Source: an uncultured Bacteroidales bacterium
GTDB taxonomy: Bacteria > Bacteroidota > Bacteroidia > Bacteroidales > Paludibacteraceae
DNA: 36,007 bases
Assembly: GCA_946403315.1 (NCBI GenBank)
Contig: CAMIZK010000011.1
Location: 1-36,007 of the forward strand
Reading direction: 5' to 3'
Shown here: positions 1 to 8,102 of the stretch, piece by piece
Layout of the letters: the number at the start of each line of letters is the position of its first letter
Numbering within the stretch: the stretch's first letter is position 1
Made by a program: the position numbers and the translations under genes
Notes under the pieces: model-generated
Told to the model about the DNA's origin: nothing
Seen by the model: only the letters and a program-made list of their open reading frames with translations
The model's database searches: none

Positions 1-715
1 ATATTCTACCGCAGAACTCACAAACAATAATTTTCTTGCGAGTACGGATATCCAACTGCTGTTGAGCAGGGATCTTAGCGTGGCAACCACCGCAGGAGTC
101 ACGTTCAATTTTTACCACAGCCAGACCGTTACGGGCATTCTTACGGATACGCTTGAAACCGGTAAGCAGACGCTCATCGAGTTTCTTCTCCAGATCACCG
201 GCTTTGAGCACCAATGCCTCGGTTTCTGCTTTGGTTTCCGAAAGGATTTGGTCCAACTCCGAACGTTTCTGGTTCAGATCAACGGTGCGTTCCTCGATGT
301 CCTTGGTCGTTTTAGCTTTGTCTGCCAGACGTGCCTCGAGTTCCGCCGTGAAATGTTTGATTTTACGCTGCGATGCTTCGATCTCCAACTCCTGGTACTC
401 GATTTCCTTGTTCAGGTTATCGAACTCACGGTTGTTACGTACGGTGTTCTGCTGCTCTTTGTAACGGGAGATAGACGCATTCGCATTCTCGGTACGAACA
501 CGGTGGTCTGAGATCTGGGTCTCACACTCCTTGATGTCATTCTCGATATTGGTCAAACGGGTTTTCAAACCTTCTACCTCGTCGGCCATATCTTTCACTT
601 CTTGCGGCAGCTCACCTGCCAATGTGCGCAAATTGTCGATCTTGGTATCGACTTGCTGCAACTCATAGAGGTATTTGAGTTTATCCTCTACGGTCAATTC
701 TTTTGTTCTTGCCAT
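1..715 (-). CDS. Zinc-ribbon coiled-coil protein (COG1579-like), 3' end cut by window edge
   Basis: Reading the minus strand from the ATG at 713-715 gives an open frame of about 238 codons running off the window. After a short N-terminus most of it is charged heptad-like sequence rich in E, K and R, as in a long helical coiled coil. The last ~35 residues carry two cysteine pairs, SCGGCH and CEFCGR, which make a C4 zinc ribbon. This order matches the COG1579 family of bacterial zinc-ribbon proteins. Its molecular role is poorly defined; nucleic-acid or protein binding is only inferred for the family. The start lies inside the end of the Nif3-like gene (22-base overlap), so the two are probably translationally coupled. 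Family members usually end a few residues after the last CxxC, so little is missing. Confidence 0.85.
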   Translation of the reverse strand, partial: MARTKELTVEDKLKYLYELQQVDTKIDNLRTLAGELPQEVKDMADEVEGLKTRLTNIENDIKECETQISDHRVRTENANASISRYKEQQNTVRNNREFDNLNKEIEYQELEIEASQRKIKHFTAELEARLADKAKTTKDIEERTVDLNQKRSELDQILSETKAETEALVLKAGDLEKKLDERLLTGFKRIRKNARNGLAVVKIERDSCGGCHAKIPAQQQLDIRTRKKIIVCEFCGRI

Positions 716-1467
716 ACTTGTATTGGTGTTTTATCGTTTTTACTGATTATTGTTTTCACGCCTAAAGGTTCGATGATATCCCGGAAGATCTCCCGTGCGT
801 GCCGTTCGGAGTACCAATGGTCAATGTCGATCAACCCTATCCTACCTTCCGCATCCTGGAACTCATGGTACTTACAGTCAGCGGTCAGATACACGTCTGC
901 TCCCTGTTCGATTGCTTGATCGATGAACTCGGCACCGCTACCACCGCACAAGGCTACTGTCTCTACGGTTTCCCTGGCAGCGCGTGTATAACGGACATAC
1001 GAACAATCCAAGGTTTGACGTACTTGCGCGATAAAATCGGCATAGTTCATCGGTTGAGATAAAATTCCTATCGCACCTAATCCACTTTCGGTCAACAAGC
1101 GAACATCGCTCAACCCTAAATGTTCAGCGAGTTTTGTGTTAATTCCTCCTATGACGGAGTCCAGATTCGTATGGGCAGAATAGATTGCGATATTATGCTT
1201 GATCGCCATCTCCACAACCCGTGCCTGCGGCGTCTGACCGCATACCTGTTTGAGACCGTGAAAAAGAAGCGGATGATGGGAAATAATGAGGTCACAACCG
1301 CATACAACAGCCTCATTGACCACATCTTCCGTGATGTCTGTGGTCAAGAGAACGGAGCTGATATCGCGTCCTGTGTCACCTACCTGCATTCCCGAGTTAT
1401 CCCAAGCTTCCTGGGCACTCCGTGGCGCTACAGATTCTATGCTATTGATGATTGCTCGTAAGAGCAC
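694..1467 (-). CDS. Nif3-like dinuclear metal centre protein (YbgI/Nif3 family)
   Basis: The 257-residue product has the Nif3/YbgI signature: an N-terminal AWDNSGMQVG stretch, a histidine pair in SHHPLLFHG (H64, H65), a further ligand region SAHTNLD (H99, D103) and a C-terminal IDIDHWYSE segment with the last His and Glu. These build a two-metal site in a hexameric toroid. Some relatives are annotated as GTP cyclohydrolase I type 2, but the physiological reaction is unsettled. At 257 residues it is the short form without the inserted PII-like domain. The start is GTG, because no in-frame ATG lies between it and the upstream stop array. It follows DUF5606 by 24 bases and overlaps the zinc-ribbon gene, a pairing common in Bacteroidota. 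Confidence 0.9.
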   Translation of the reverse strand: MLLRAIINSIESVAPRSAQEAWDNSGMQVGDTGRDISSVLLTTDITEDVVNEAVVCGCDLIISHHPLLFHGLKQVCGQTPQARVVEMAIKHNIAIYSAHTNLDSVIGGINTKLAEHLGLSDVRLLTESGLGAIGILSQPMNYADFIAQVRQTLDCSYVRYTRAARETVETVALCGGSGAEFIDQAIEQGADVYLTADCKYHEFQDAEGRIGLIDIDHWYSERHAREIFRDIIEPLGVKTIISKNDKTPIQVWQEQKN

Positions 1468-1469
1468 GT

Positions 1470-1504
1470 TTTAGCTTTCAGCCGTCAGCTTTCAGCCTTC
1501 AGTT
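1470..1504 (-). repeat. Five degenerate heptads carrying a stop codon in every unit
   Basis: On the plus strand the units are TTTAGCT, TTCAGCC, GTCAGCT, TTCAGCC and TTCAGTT. Read on the coding (minus) strand, each contains TGA or TAA exactly 7 bases after the last, so all three frames are stopped. The stop codon of the DUF5606 gene (1492-1494) is one of these units. A very similar array lies at 35845-35879. Confidence 0.8.
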
Positions 1505-1911
1505 TCTTCTTTTTCTTCCTCTATAGTAAAGTCCGTGATACCTGCGTTGATGAGGATGTTGTACCATTGGATGAGTTTGCGGATGTCCGACGGATAGACG
1601 CGGTCACGGTCCCAGTTCGGCAATACCTCGTCAAACCAAGCCTGTAACGCTTTGTTATCCACCTTCTTCGGATCAAAAGCAACGGGTTTGAGTCCTTCTT
1701 TCTTACCGGCATTCGTCAGCACTTCGCTTAATGCGATATCGTCTGCATCCGTGAACATCGACACATCGCTCAGCGCAACAATCTTGTCACGTGCATAGGT
1801 CGGCATACGTTTGCCATCCACCAACGATTCCACAATCAGCATGTTATTGCCGCGACTTACCAACTTATATAAACCCGGTTTACCGGTAATTGCAAGGATT
1901 TCTCGTAACAT
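1492..1911 (-). CDS. DUF5606 domain-containing protein
   Basis: The product is 139 residues from the ATG at 1909-1911. A TTG three codons upstream is possible, but the sequence from MLREILAITGKPGLYKL onward matches where this family normally begins. The N-terminal half (GKPGLYKLVSRG, NMLIVESL, ARDKIVALSDVSMFTD) is the DUF5606 core. The family is small, cytoplasmic, nearly confined to Bacteroidota and has no established function. The C-terminus is acidic (EEEKEETEG). It is the first gene of an operon with the Nif3-like and zinc-ribbon genes, and a well-formed phylum-type promoter sits ~30 bases upstream. Its last codons overlap the heptad array. Confidence 0.85.
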   Translation of the reverse strand: MLREILAITGKPGLYKLVSRGNNMLIVESLVDGKRMPTYARDKIVALSDVSMFTDADDIALSEVLTNAGKKEGLKPVAFDPKKVDNKALQAWFDEVLPNWDRDRVYPSDIRKLIQWYNILINAGITDFTIEEEKEETEG

Positions 1912-1939
1912 CTTACTCAATTATTTTCAAAATCGGCTG

Positions 1940-1971
1940 CAAAGGTACAACAAATTTTTGATATATGCAAA
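1940..1971 (-). promoter_or_regulatory. Bacteroidota-type promoter for the DUF5606-Nif3 operon
   Basis: On the minus strand the -33 element TTTG (1968-1971) is followed after exactly 20 bases by TACCTTTG (1940-1947), matching the known TTTG-N19-21-TAnnTTTG consensus. The bases after it read CAGC, as at the other promoters in this window. Confidence 0.75.
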
Positions 1972-1998
1972 AAAAAACGCCCCGATGAGCGTTTTTTT
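1971..1998 (-). terminator. Rho-independent terminator at the end of operon A
   Basis: AAAAAAACGC (1971-1980) and GCGTTTTTTT (1989-1998) form a perfect inverted repeat around an 8-base loop, just after the stop of the 2004-3092 gene. The A/T flanks give a U-tract on the minus transcript. It abuts the -33 box of the next operon. Confidence 0.75.
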
Positions 1999-2003
1999 TG
2001 TTT

Positions 2004-3092
2004 TTATTGCACTTTTCTGCCGTCTAACGAATAGAGTCCTTTGTCAGTGCGTACGTAAAGCACATTGCCTATCATGACCAGTTTATTCTCCTGTTCATAG
2101 GTAATATCCTCTACCCCGGCGCCCCACTTACGAGTGAACTTATAGATGGGCGGATTTCCGTCATCGGCATCGGAAGTAGTATAGAAGGTATCATCGTCGA
2201 GCCAGCAGATCGCTTCACCTTGCCATTCGTAAGTGTTATACGCGCGAATAGGTTGAGGTTGACGCTTGACCGCGTCCGCCACACTCTCACCCTCTTGACG
2301 CTCCCAATAGAGCACCCAGCAATAGGTTGCTACAATATTGTTGTGGTTTTTGATCAAGATATACTTACCGTCCGGCGATATATCCGCTGCCGTCACCAGA
2401 TGGAATCCCTTGTACGGCTTTGATCCTGAACCCAAGTCGGACTTCACTCCCAAGTCGCAGATATACTCCAACGTCTGTACTTCATCGCCATAATCCAAAC
2501 GGAAGGGCAAGCGGAACACTTGGCATACATCATAGTAAACTTTGGTGATGATGTAGATCTCGCTCGTGAGATTATCATACATCAGCGCCTCATTATTATG
2601 CTTTTTTCCGTCCGGATAGACGTACTTGATGCGATTCGGGGTAACGGTTACTTCAGGTGCATTAACCGGATCGATAGCCGGTTCTTCAAAATAAACCACC
2701 GAATACTCGCCGTCGGTCTCATCGTTATCCCCAAAGGCACCGATGAAGAGGTAGTTGACGTCATTATAGACACCTCCACTCATATCTTCCCAGTCCCAGC
2801 GAATATTTTTGGTAAAATTGACTTTACATGCCCGTTCATCACCTTTCTCGGTGGTAGCAATGATATACTTAACGGTCTCATCGCTCTGCATCCAGATATA
2901 ACCCGGTGTCACACGTGAGCAAGCGATACCGGACACCTCGATGATGTTTTTCTCGATATCCAGCGTACCGCACTGACGTTTCTGCCAGGAGTTATTCCAC
3001 TCCAGTGTGTCACCGTTATACACCAGTTTGGGTGCTGCGAGGACAGACATCCCCGCAAGCACCAAACCACATATGATCAATAGTCGTTTCAT
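2004..3092 (-). CDS. Secreted protein, probable beta-propeller, with short sorting-like C-terminal tail
   Basis: The 362-residue product starts with a clear signal peptide (MKRLLIICGLVLAGMSVLA) and has no lipobox cysteine. The body is rich in beta strands with repeated segments such as DISPDGKYILIKNHNN, YIWMQSDE and DTFYTTSD, which resemble WD40/TolB-type propeller blades. I do not recognise a named family. It ends with NVLYVRTDKGLYSLDGRKVQ, a tail like those of the proteins at 3089-4147 and 18027-21296. It overlaps the upstream gene by 4 bases (ATGA), so the two are co-translated. It is the last gene before a terminator, so it probably closes the glycan operon. A glycan-binding or surface role is inference. 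Confidence 0.6.
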   Translation of the reverse strand: MKRLLIICGLVLAGMSVLAAPKLVYNGDTLEWNNSWQKRQCGTLDIEKNIIEVSGIACSRVTPGYIWMQSDETVKYIIATTEKGDERACKVNFTKNIRWDWEDMSGGVYNDVNYLFIGAFGDNDETDGEYSVVYFEEPAIDPVNAPEVTVTPNRIKYVYPDGKKHNNEALMYDNLTSEIYIITKVYYDVCQVFRLPFRLDYGDEVQTLEYICDLGVKSDLGSGSKPYKGFHLVTAADISPDGKYILIKNHNNIVATYCWVLYWERQEGESVADAVKRQPQPIRAYNTYEWQGEAICWLDDDTFYTTSDADDGNPPIYKFTRKWGAGVEDITYEQENKLVMIGNVLYVRTDKGLYSLDGRKVQ

Positions 3093-4147
3093 TTGATTTC
3101 TGCACCAAGTGCATTGAAGGTTTTACCGTCACGGATGATCAGCACTTGACCGTTACGAACAACCTTTGCAGCTTGTACCTCAGCAGCCGTGTTGTCGATA
3201 GCGGTGCCGCCTTGAGCAGTCAACGTGAGCGAGTTGAGATGCATCTCAGACCACTCAACATGGTTCGAGAAACGGAGCATATACTTGCCTGCCGGAACAG
3301 CCGAGAGATCCCATGTACCTACTTCGACAGCTGCGCCTTCAGACAAATCACCGGAAGTGAAAGAAGCCACTACTTCGTTGGTTGCACAGCTAACCAATTT
3401 GAGATCTACAGATGCAGTATTGGTACTGGTGATGCTAGCTGCAATATCATATACAGCCGGGGTAGTCAGTTCGACAGCCCACGATGCCCACAACAGAACT
3501 GCATTGGCATAACCATTGGTCATATCCAGCGATGCGCTGGGAGTCAATGCCTCGTGCGTAGAGAACACATCACTTGCATTGAGCGTTCCATTAAGGTCAT
3601 GGAACTGATAACTCTTTACATAATAAGGGTGGTAAGTAGTCTCAGACCATTTCCAACCGGCGGTCTCCGGATCGGTTGGTAAATAGAGTGCTCCCCAAGC
3701 AAAAGTCAGATATGCACCAAAGGAACCTGCAAAAGGAACACCTGAGAATGCGCTCTGCATGATGCACATCTCACGGATGTCACCCGCATCACTGGCTGCA
3801 AAAAGAGACCCGTCCGACCAAGTAGCCATTTCATAGTCATATCCCATCGCAGGGCAAATCCATGGAGCTGTTCCTGTTGTATTATTGTTATCCGCATCGG
3901 TATAGATAACCGGATAGCCTGCAAGAACCTGCGCGTGATCACCTTCTACCAACACACAATATGCGGCACCGGAAGGCAAAGTAGCACCTGTTTGCGGAAC
4001 AATAAACTTAACCATAGGACTTACACCCGGGTCCGTATACATCGGCACTTCTGCCCAATCGGCATTGTCACCATCGATTTCGATAGTTTGTGCGTTCATT
4101 GTGAAAGCTGCCAACATAGCAGCTGCAAAGAGGAAAATTTTCTTCAT
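3089..4147 (-). CDS. Secreted protein with CBM9/DOMON-like N-terminus and sorting-like tail
   Basis: The product is 352 residues with a signal peptide ending at FTMNAQ. Residues ~22-120 begin IEIDGDNADWAEVP and include VIYTDADNNNTTG. This D-W-xx-P opening and Y-x-D-x-DN-x3-TG strand is typical of CBM9-like/DOMON beta-sandwiches, and the same two motifs occur in the lipoprotein at 8103-9095. Residues ~205-315 look like a second beta-sandwich. The C-terminus (VVRNGQVLIIRDGKTFNALG) matches the tails of two other secreted proteins in this locus. The gene is 30 bases downstream of the transporter gene and overlaps the next gene by 4 bases. A carbohydrate-binding surface role is inferred from fold hints and context only. 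Confidence 0.6.
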   Translation of the reverse strand: MKKIFLFAAAMLAAFTMNAQTIEIDGDNADWAEVPMYTDPGVSPMVKFIVPQTGATLPSGAAYCVLVEGDHAQVLAGYPVIYTDADNNNTTGTAPWICPAMGYDYEMATWSDGSLFAASDAGDIREMCIMQSAFSGVPFAGSFGAYLTFAWGALYLPTDPETAGWKWSETTYHPYYVKSYQFHDLNGTLNASDVFSTHEALTPSASLDMTNGYANAVLLWASWAVELTTPAVYDIAASITSTNTASVDLKLVSCATNEVVASFTSGDLSEGAAVEVGTWDLSAVPAGKYMLRFSNHVEWSEMHLNSLTLTAQGGTAIDNTAAEVQAAKVVRNGQVLIIRDGKTFNALGAEIK

Positions 4148-4177
4148 AGCAAATGATTTTAAAAGTTAAACATATGG

Positions 4178-5053
4178 TTATTTAGACAACGCATACATAG
4201 CAAAAGCGGCGCAACATATACCTGCAATTTGTAATGGAGTTGGAATAACACTTAGAATAACCAGTGACAGGAGTACCGTTACCATCGGAGAAAGACCCTC
4301 CATCGGAGAAACAATCACCGCCTTACCGTAACGATATGCATATACAAGCGTCAATGCACCTATCGCATTCAAGATCTGAATACCGGAACAGGTCAGACTC
4401 TTAGCGACTACACCTTCACCTTGGAAGAACAAGGCTGCTTCAGGAGTCATGAAGTACGCAACAGGAATCAGTATAACGGCTGATATCGCCATCCATACGA
4501 AGATCGACTCTGCATCCATAGAGTTGTTGGCAAACTTCATGAAGAATCCTTGGATACCCCAAGCAAAGAGAACCAATACAGCCAATACGATCCAAAGCCA
4601 TCCGCTGACAGGACTATCGGCTCCACCGGACTGGATAGAAAGCAATAAGATAGCTGCCAACGCCACTACGATACCGGCAATCTGCCATTTGTTCGCTTTC
4701 TCTTTGAGGAAGATGGAAGCGAGTGTGATGACGATAACCGGAGACATCGAGATGAAGGGGAAGATGATGTAAGCCGGACCGATCGCCAATGCTTTGAAAA
4801 GAACCAACTGACCACCTGCTCCAAGGAGACCTACTGTACATCCGAGTACTGCCGATTTCCAGTCGTGCATAAACTTACCTTTGTTGACACAAAGTGCCAC
4901 AATCGCACACGGGATCATTGTCAATGCCCACAGGATATACACTACCGTTTCAGGTATGTTGTCCCGATCCATCTGTGTGTCCGAGAACGCACCCCATACA
5001 CCCCATGTAACGATGGTGATGAGGATAAAAACTAACCACAATTTGTTTTTCAT
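4178..5053 (-). CDS. DMT superfamily (EamA-like) inner-membrane transporter
   Basis: The 291-residue product is almost entirely hydrophobic, with about ten membrane segments and an internal two-fold repeat. GPAYIIFPFISMSPVIVIT in the first half and GKAVIVSPMEGLSPMVTVLL in the second are the family's conserved 'P-x4-SP' regions at the end of each EamA repeat. DMT proteins export or import small solutes, including sugars and amino acids; the substrate cannot be read from sequence. The gene starts 2 bases after the GH31 stop and lies inside the glycan operon, so import of the released sugar is the natural inference. It is the only cytoplasmic-membrane carrier recognised in the locus. Confidence 0.8.
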   Translation of the reverse strand: MKNKLWLVFILITIVTWGVWGAFSDTQMDRDNIPETVVYILWALTMIPCAIVALCVNKGKFMHDWKSAVLGCTVGLLGAGGQLVLFKALAIGPAYIIFPFISMSPVIVITLASIFLKEKANKWQIAGIVVALAAILLLSIQSGGADSPVSGWLWIVLAVLVLFAWGIQGFFMKFANNSMDAESIFVWMAISAVILIPVAYFMTPEAALFFQGEGVVAKSLTCSGIQILNAIGALTLVYAYRYGKAVIVSPMEGLSPMVTVLLSLVILSVIPTPLQIAGICCAAFAMYALSK

Positions 5054-5055
5054 AA

Positions 5056-6597
5056 CTATTTGATTTTTTCAAAATAAGGCAATCTGTCCAGCGGAACCTG
5101 TATATGATAGGTCTTTCCGCCTTTGTATTTACGTCCTTGTTCGTCACGCCAAGTGCCTTTTGGTAAGCGGATATCGCGCTCCAAACGGTTATCCACTACC
5201 GGCGCCACAAGATACTTATCTCCTAACATAAACTGGTCTTTGCATTTTGCAAATCCCTGATGCGGGAATTGATATTCCATGCACCGAACGATGGGTTCTC
5301 CTGTTTGCGCCGCTTTACGCGCATAGGTCATTATGTATGGACCGAAAGCGGCGTGTAACTTTGCCATCTTCTGTACAATAGCGAGGTTTTCCTTGCTGAG
5401 GATACGCCAAGGAGCGACAGAGAACTGCATCATCGGCATGAGGGCATGTACCTGTGCCGAACGCACGATCAGCGCCTGATCAAACTCATCATCCTTAATA
5501 TTGAGGAATGCCGCCCATTGACCACCTCCGATCATATCGGGGCATGCATAGGCATAACCCATCAGACCGGCTACGCACATCTGCGGAATGAGCTGACGCA
5601 CAGCATCCCAACTGTAGTCTTTATCTCCTAAGCGCTGAACCAGCGGTTGACCTCCCATCTTCCAACAAGCTCGGTACTCATTAAAGGGGAAGGAAAGACC
5701 GATCTTCGCCCATGAGGCAGTATGGTCCACCGTAGTGGCTTCGGCATCAAATGCCTTGATAGGTGCAGAAGCATAGCAGTTGTTATCGCCGGCATCAAAC
5801 TTAAAGCCGTCAATACCGTATTTCTTCTGTGCCTGCTTGAGCACTTGAATAAAATACTTTGCCGCTTCCGGATTGGTCAGGTCATAACATGCACTATAAC
5901 CATTCCACCAATTGAGGACAGCCGTACCGCCTTCCGGATTCATAATCAGATACCCTTTGGCTTCCAATTCCCGAAACTCCGGAGAATCCGGACTGACAAA
6001 CGGGCATATCCATACCATGACTTTAAATCCCAGCGCATGCAGTTCATCCATCATCGCTTTGGGATCCGGAAAACGCTCTGCTTTGAAATCGAAATTGCCG
6101 TAATAGCGCTGCCAGTTATCATCGATCATCAGCACACCGGCCGGAAAACCGTTATCAATCACTGCATGCGCATAGTTGAGGATATCTTCCTGGTTTTGAT
6201 TATACATCAACTCAATCCAGGTATTATACTGCGGCATGGTGAAGAAAAGGGTATCCGGCAACCTCCCGTTCGCCGGGAAATACTTTAACTGAGCAGCCAT
6301 GTACGCATCTCGGAGCGTCTCACCCGCCTTCACACACGTAAGCGGCATAGAAGCCTTAATGTCACCATTTACAGCCTCAAAAGCAAACGCACCTTCACTC
6401 CACATGTACTCGCCTTCCGAAGAAAGGAATAACGGCACTAACTGGTTATTGGCATCTTGCGTAGCCAAATCGAACACCGGCAGGTTTGTATACGGTTGTT
6501 CATGACCCATACCCACCGATGCACCCCACCAATGCGCAGCGTGCACTGTGCACGACAGAACCAATAATAGTAATATGTATTTAATCCGGCAGACCAT
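5056..6597 (-). CDS. Glycoside hydrolase family 31 (alpha-glycosidase), compact secreted form
   Basis: The 513-residue product has a signal peptide (cleavage near HAAHWW) without a lipobox. Residues ~125-430 form the GH31 barrel. GVLMIDDNWQ and GFKVMVWICPFV are typical strands, D268 in GFKFDAGD is the expected nucleophile, D325 in RLGDKDYSW the expected acid/base, and CPDMIGGGQW corresponds to the DIGG substrate loop. GH31 enzymes cleave alpha-linked glucosides, xylosides, galactosides, GalNAc and sulfoquinovosides; specificity is not evident here. Most members exceed 650 residues, so this one has reduced N- and C-terminal domains. It overlaps the DUF4832 gene by 17 bases and the transporter follows after 2 bases. 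With GH36 and AgaS nearby, an alpha-galactosidase or alpha-N-acetylgalactosaminidase is plausible. Confidence 0.88.
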   Translation of the reverse strand: MVCRIKYILLLLVLSCTVHAAHWWGASVGMGHEQPYTNLPVFDLATQDANNQLVPLFLSSEGEYMWSEGAFAFEAVNGDIKASMPLTCVKAGETLRDAYMAAQLKYFPANGRLPDTLFFTMPQYNTWIELMYNQNQEDILNYAHAVIDNGFPAGVLMIDDNWQRYYGNFDFKAERFPDPKAMMDELHALGFKVMVWICPFVSPDSPEFRELEAKGYLIMNPEGGTAVLNWWNGYSACYDLTNPEAAKYFIQVLKQAQKKYGIDGFKFDAGDNNCYASAPIKAFDAEATTVDHTASWAKIGLSFPFNEYRACWKMGGQPLVQRLGDKDYSWDAVRQLIPQMCVAGLMGYAYACPDMIGGGQWAAFLNIKDDEFDQALIVRSAQVHALMPMMQFSVAPWRILSKENLAIVQKMAKLHAAFGPYIMTYARKAAQTGEPIVRCMEYQFPHQGFAKCKDQFMLGDKYLVAPVVDNRLERDIRLPKGTWRDEQGRKYKGGKTYHIQVPLDRLPYFEKIK

Positions 6598-7987
6598 TTA
6601 CATTGATAGTTGTTATGTAGTTATAACCTGTTTTTTCTTCCCACATATTTTCATTTGCCAGACGAATCGAATAACGTGGATCATCATGCAGTGATTCGTA
6701 CGGATCCGGCAGATTCAAATACAACTTGTACTCTCCGGGGATGACATTCGTCAGACGGCAAGATAGCGTGAAGGTCGTAGTCTCATCCGGCATCCAGAAA
6801 CGGGGATCTTCTTCCTGTGGGAACACATATTTCTCTCTTGTCTCCGTGTTGACGAAAATCAGTTCCACATCCCGGGCATTCATCGGTGCGGCAAAACCTA
6901 CATTGCGTAATTGGAACCAAGCCTTGAACTCATTCTCGCTTTTCGGATTCGGCGTGATAATAGCTTTATCGAGCACAAGGCGGTAACCTATACGATGCAG
7001 AATAGAGTCCATTGTGCCATCTTGGCGCCACATATAGGTTACGCTTTCGCGGTAGTCACGGTTGATGTAAGACCAGTGGTATTTGCGCATCTCTTTGAGT
7101 GCATACGTACCGTTGGAGTAACTGCATTTCTCGCAAGTCTCACCACCCATGATGGTGTATTTCGTATCTTCTGCCCAGAATTCACGTTCCTTGTCTCCTC
7201 CAAGATATGTTCCCACATCATTGGACGAAGAGACGAAACAATCGTTATGACCGCATATACGGGCTTTATAGGTACCTGTATGCGCTTCAGAAGCAGTCAG
7301 CGGACTCATCAACGAATCACCGCGCATCTTCAACCAGCGCCTTTTATACGCCGGTATACGAAGTGCCACTTGGCGGGTTTCCGGTACCACTTGCAGCATG
7401 TGCTCCAATACCTCCCAACGCATCTCGTAATCGGAGTCTTTGGTCGGGTTTTGACGATAACCGTTATCGGTATAATACCACTCGCCCCATGAACCGAGCC
7501 ATCCGCATTGTACACAGTAAATCACATCGGCATGTTTCTGCAAGTAGGGTGCTACCTGATCCATATGCTTATGGATCCATTCCGGCGTAGCATTCCAAGG
7601 TTTATCCTTGGGATCCATGCTACTCTTATAGGAGAAACGAAGCACGACCTTTGCGCCGCCTTCGCGTAATTGATTCATGTTATAATCCAAGCGATCCAAG
7701 AACTCTTGGGGAATATCCGACTCCATATAATCGGTCAGATAATAGGAGTGGAGCAAAAGCGTCATTTTATTGCTGCTTGAACGAAGTTTTTCTATCGTAG
7801 AAGCACTGGCGCGTGATGCGAGATCAGCAGAGGTGTAATATATCTGCGCAAACAAACCTCGCTCCGGATTCGCAATAATCGAATCGGATTCAACAAAAGT
7901 AATCGTCGTACCTTGGGGTTCAGGTTCAGGGTTATTGCATGCTGCAAACAGCAGTGCGATGAGTGCTATGGGGAAAAACTTTCTCAT
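6581..7987 (-). CDS. DUF4874/DUF4832 lipoprotein (glycosidase-like)
   Basis: I place the start at the ATG at 7985-7987, which opens a lipoprotein signal peptide (MRKFFPIALIALLFAACNN). A 21-codon upstream extension is possible but has no signal character. The 468-residue product has the DUF4874 opening (IIANPERGLFAQ) with barrel-like strands (KVVLRFSYKSS, YCVQCGWLGSWGEWYYTD), followed by a beta-rich DUF4832 C-terminal domain (from about LVLDKAIITPNPKSENE). The two domains occur together in Bacteroidota and other bacteria. The family has no assigned reaction that I know of, but the barrel and the W-G-E-W motif suggest a glycosidase fold. It follows an internal hairpin/U-tract, so its expression may be lower than that of susCD, and it overlaps the GH31 start by 17 bases. 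Confidence 0.8.
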   Translation of the reverse strand: MRKFFPIALIALLFAACNNPEPEPQGTTITFVESDSIIANPERGLFAQIYYTSADLASRASASTIEKLRSSSNKMTLLLHSYYLTDYMESDIPQEFLDRLDYNMNQLREGGAKVVLRFSYKSSMDPKDKPWNATPEWIHKHMDQVAPYLQKHADVIYCVQCGWLGSWGEWYYTDNGYRQNPTKDSDYEMRWEVLEHMLQVVPETRQVALRIPAYKRRWLKMRGDSLMSPLTASEAHTGTYKARICGHNDCFVSSSNDVGTYLGGDKEREFWAEDTKYTIMGGETCEKCSYSNGTYALKEMRKYHWSYINRDYRESVTYMWRQDGTMDSILHRIGYRLVLDKAIITPNPKSENEFKAWFQLRNVGFAAPMNARDVELIFVNTETREKYVFPQEEDPRFWMPDETTTFTLSCRLTNVIPGEYKLYLNLPDPYESLHDDPRYSIRLANENMWEEKTGYNYITTINVNGLPD

Positions 7988-7999
7988 ATAGTTTGGAAT

Positions 8000-8045
8000 A
8001 AAAAAACGGTACCGATGTGGGGCGGTGTGCCACCACACCGGCACC
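8000..8045 (-). terminator. Hairpin plus U7 tract inside operon A (possible attenuating terminator)
   Basis: On the minus strand GGTGCCG (8039-8045) can pair with CGGTACC (8008-8014) using one G-U pair. Nested within is a perfect 7-bp hairpin (8023-8029 with 8034-8040, 4-base loop); the two share bases and compete. Seven U residues (8000-8006) follow almost directly. It sits in the 115-base gap after the susCD-lipoprotein block, where a partial stop would lower downstream enzyme expression. Confidence 0.6.
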
Positions 8046-8102
8046 TTCAATCAACATTGATTAAGCTTAATTGTGTTGTTGGTTAAAATAACAAAATCCG
8101 GA

